The translations under genes and the position numbers were made by a program. Positions 6,057-6,373 of a DNA stretch of 6,373 nt are shown in pieces. The DNA comes from Microcaldota archaeon (GTDB lineage: Archaea; Micrarchaeota; Micrarchaeia; Micrarchaeales; Micrarchaeaceae). The number at the start of each line of letters is the position of its first letter. The first letter of the stretch is position 1. The notes under the pieces were generated by a model. The model did no database searches. It worked only from the letters and a program-made list of their open reading frames with translations, and was not told where the DNA came from. The stretch lies in contig JAKBRD010000042.1 of assembly GCA_021834865.1 (NCBI GenBank), forward strand, positions 1 through 6,373, read 5' to 3'.

Positions 6057-6373
6057 TTATTTTTGCGACAGGAACTTGCTTCCGCGCGTTGCCTTTATTC
6101 CAGGCGCAGAGTGCTGCACGCGCCTTGTCGAGTAGACAAATTCGCCCAGCCTGTGCCCAAGCATTGCGGGCTGAATTTCGACGTGCTGATATTCCTTGCC
6201 GTTATAAATATCAAAAGAAAGGCCGACCCAGGACGGCATTATTAGAGCTTCCCTTGTCCTAGTCTTTATAGGGCTTGTGGATCCCGAAGCCTTGGCATGC
6301 TCTATCTTCTCGTTTAGCTCTCTCAGCTGAAGCGAGTTCCTCTTGAGCCAGCGCCTCTGCCTTGACTTTATCA
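6057..6373 (-). CDS. rps19: Small ribosomal subunit protein uS19 (C-terminal part; start lies outside the window)
   Basis: The open frame runs through the right edge of the window: 104 residues plus the TAA at 6057-6059 are present. uS19 binds 16S rRNA in the 30S head near the decoding site. The visible part starts with a basic helix-rich region (RQRRWLKRNSLQLRELNEKI) and continues through SPIKTRTREALIMPSWVG. The conserved core follows: YNGKEYQHVEIQPAMLGHRLGEF, then RRVQHSAPGIKATRGSKFLSQK at the C-terminus, very close to the archaeal consensus. An internal ATG at 6237-6239 is not the start, because clear uS19 sequence lies upstream of it. The next gene, rpl22, begins at the next base and in the same frame. 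In archaea uS19 usually follows uL2, which would lie beyond the right edge. Confidence 0.96.
   Translation of the reverse strand, partial: IKSRQRRWLKRNSLQLRELNEKIEHAKASGSTSPIKTRTREALIMPSWVGLSFDIYNGKEYQHVEIQPAMLGHRLGEFVYSTRRVQHSAPGIKATRGSKFLSQK

Noticed and set aside
6057..6239. A 60-codon uS19 starting at an internal Met.
   Set aside because: Conserved uS19 sequence continues upstream to the window edge, so the gene is cut by the window rather than short.

Overview
This window looks archaeal. It carries an AglB/STT3-type oligosaccharyltransferase, uS19, uL22 and uS3 proteins of the archaeal form, and a tRNA with no encoded CCA end. A small-genome DPANN archaeon, possibly Micrarchaeota-like, is my guess from the tight packing, the isoleucine decoding and the broken ribosomal-protein gene order; the sequence alone does not prove it. 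Nearly all coding is on the minus strand, so the genes run from the right edge to the left.

Right to left: the 3' part of rps19 (uS19) enters at the right edge. It is followed without a gap by rpl22 (uL22), four bases later by rps3 (uS3), and 23 bases later by a very large aglB gene (1152 codons). Most archaea have rpl29 and further ribosomal genes after rps3, so the translation operon has been diverted here into protein N-glycosylation. After aglB comes a 59-base gap with a good archaeal TATA-like box, then a tRNA-Ile with anticodon UAU, then a ten-helix DMT/EamA transporter. At the left edge a short C-terminal fragment of an unrecognised plus-strand gene converges on the transporter.

Two points stand out. 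First, the tRNA reads AUA directly with a UAU anticodon, whereas most archaea use a CAU anticodon modified to agmatidine. The neighbouring uS3 gene uses ATA for 23 of its 25 isoleucines, so this tRNA serves the main isoleucine codon of a highly expressed gene. Second, AglB has about 210 extra N-terminal residues: three membrane helices and a charged, probably cytoplasmic coiled coil, placed before the normal catalytic core. Together with the rps3-aglB linkage this suggests, as inference only, a link between translation and glycosylation.

No mobile element, CRISPR array or origin was seen. Non-coding stretches are all under 100 bases.
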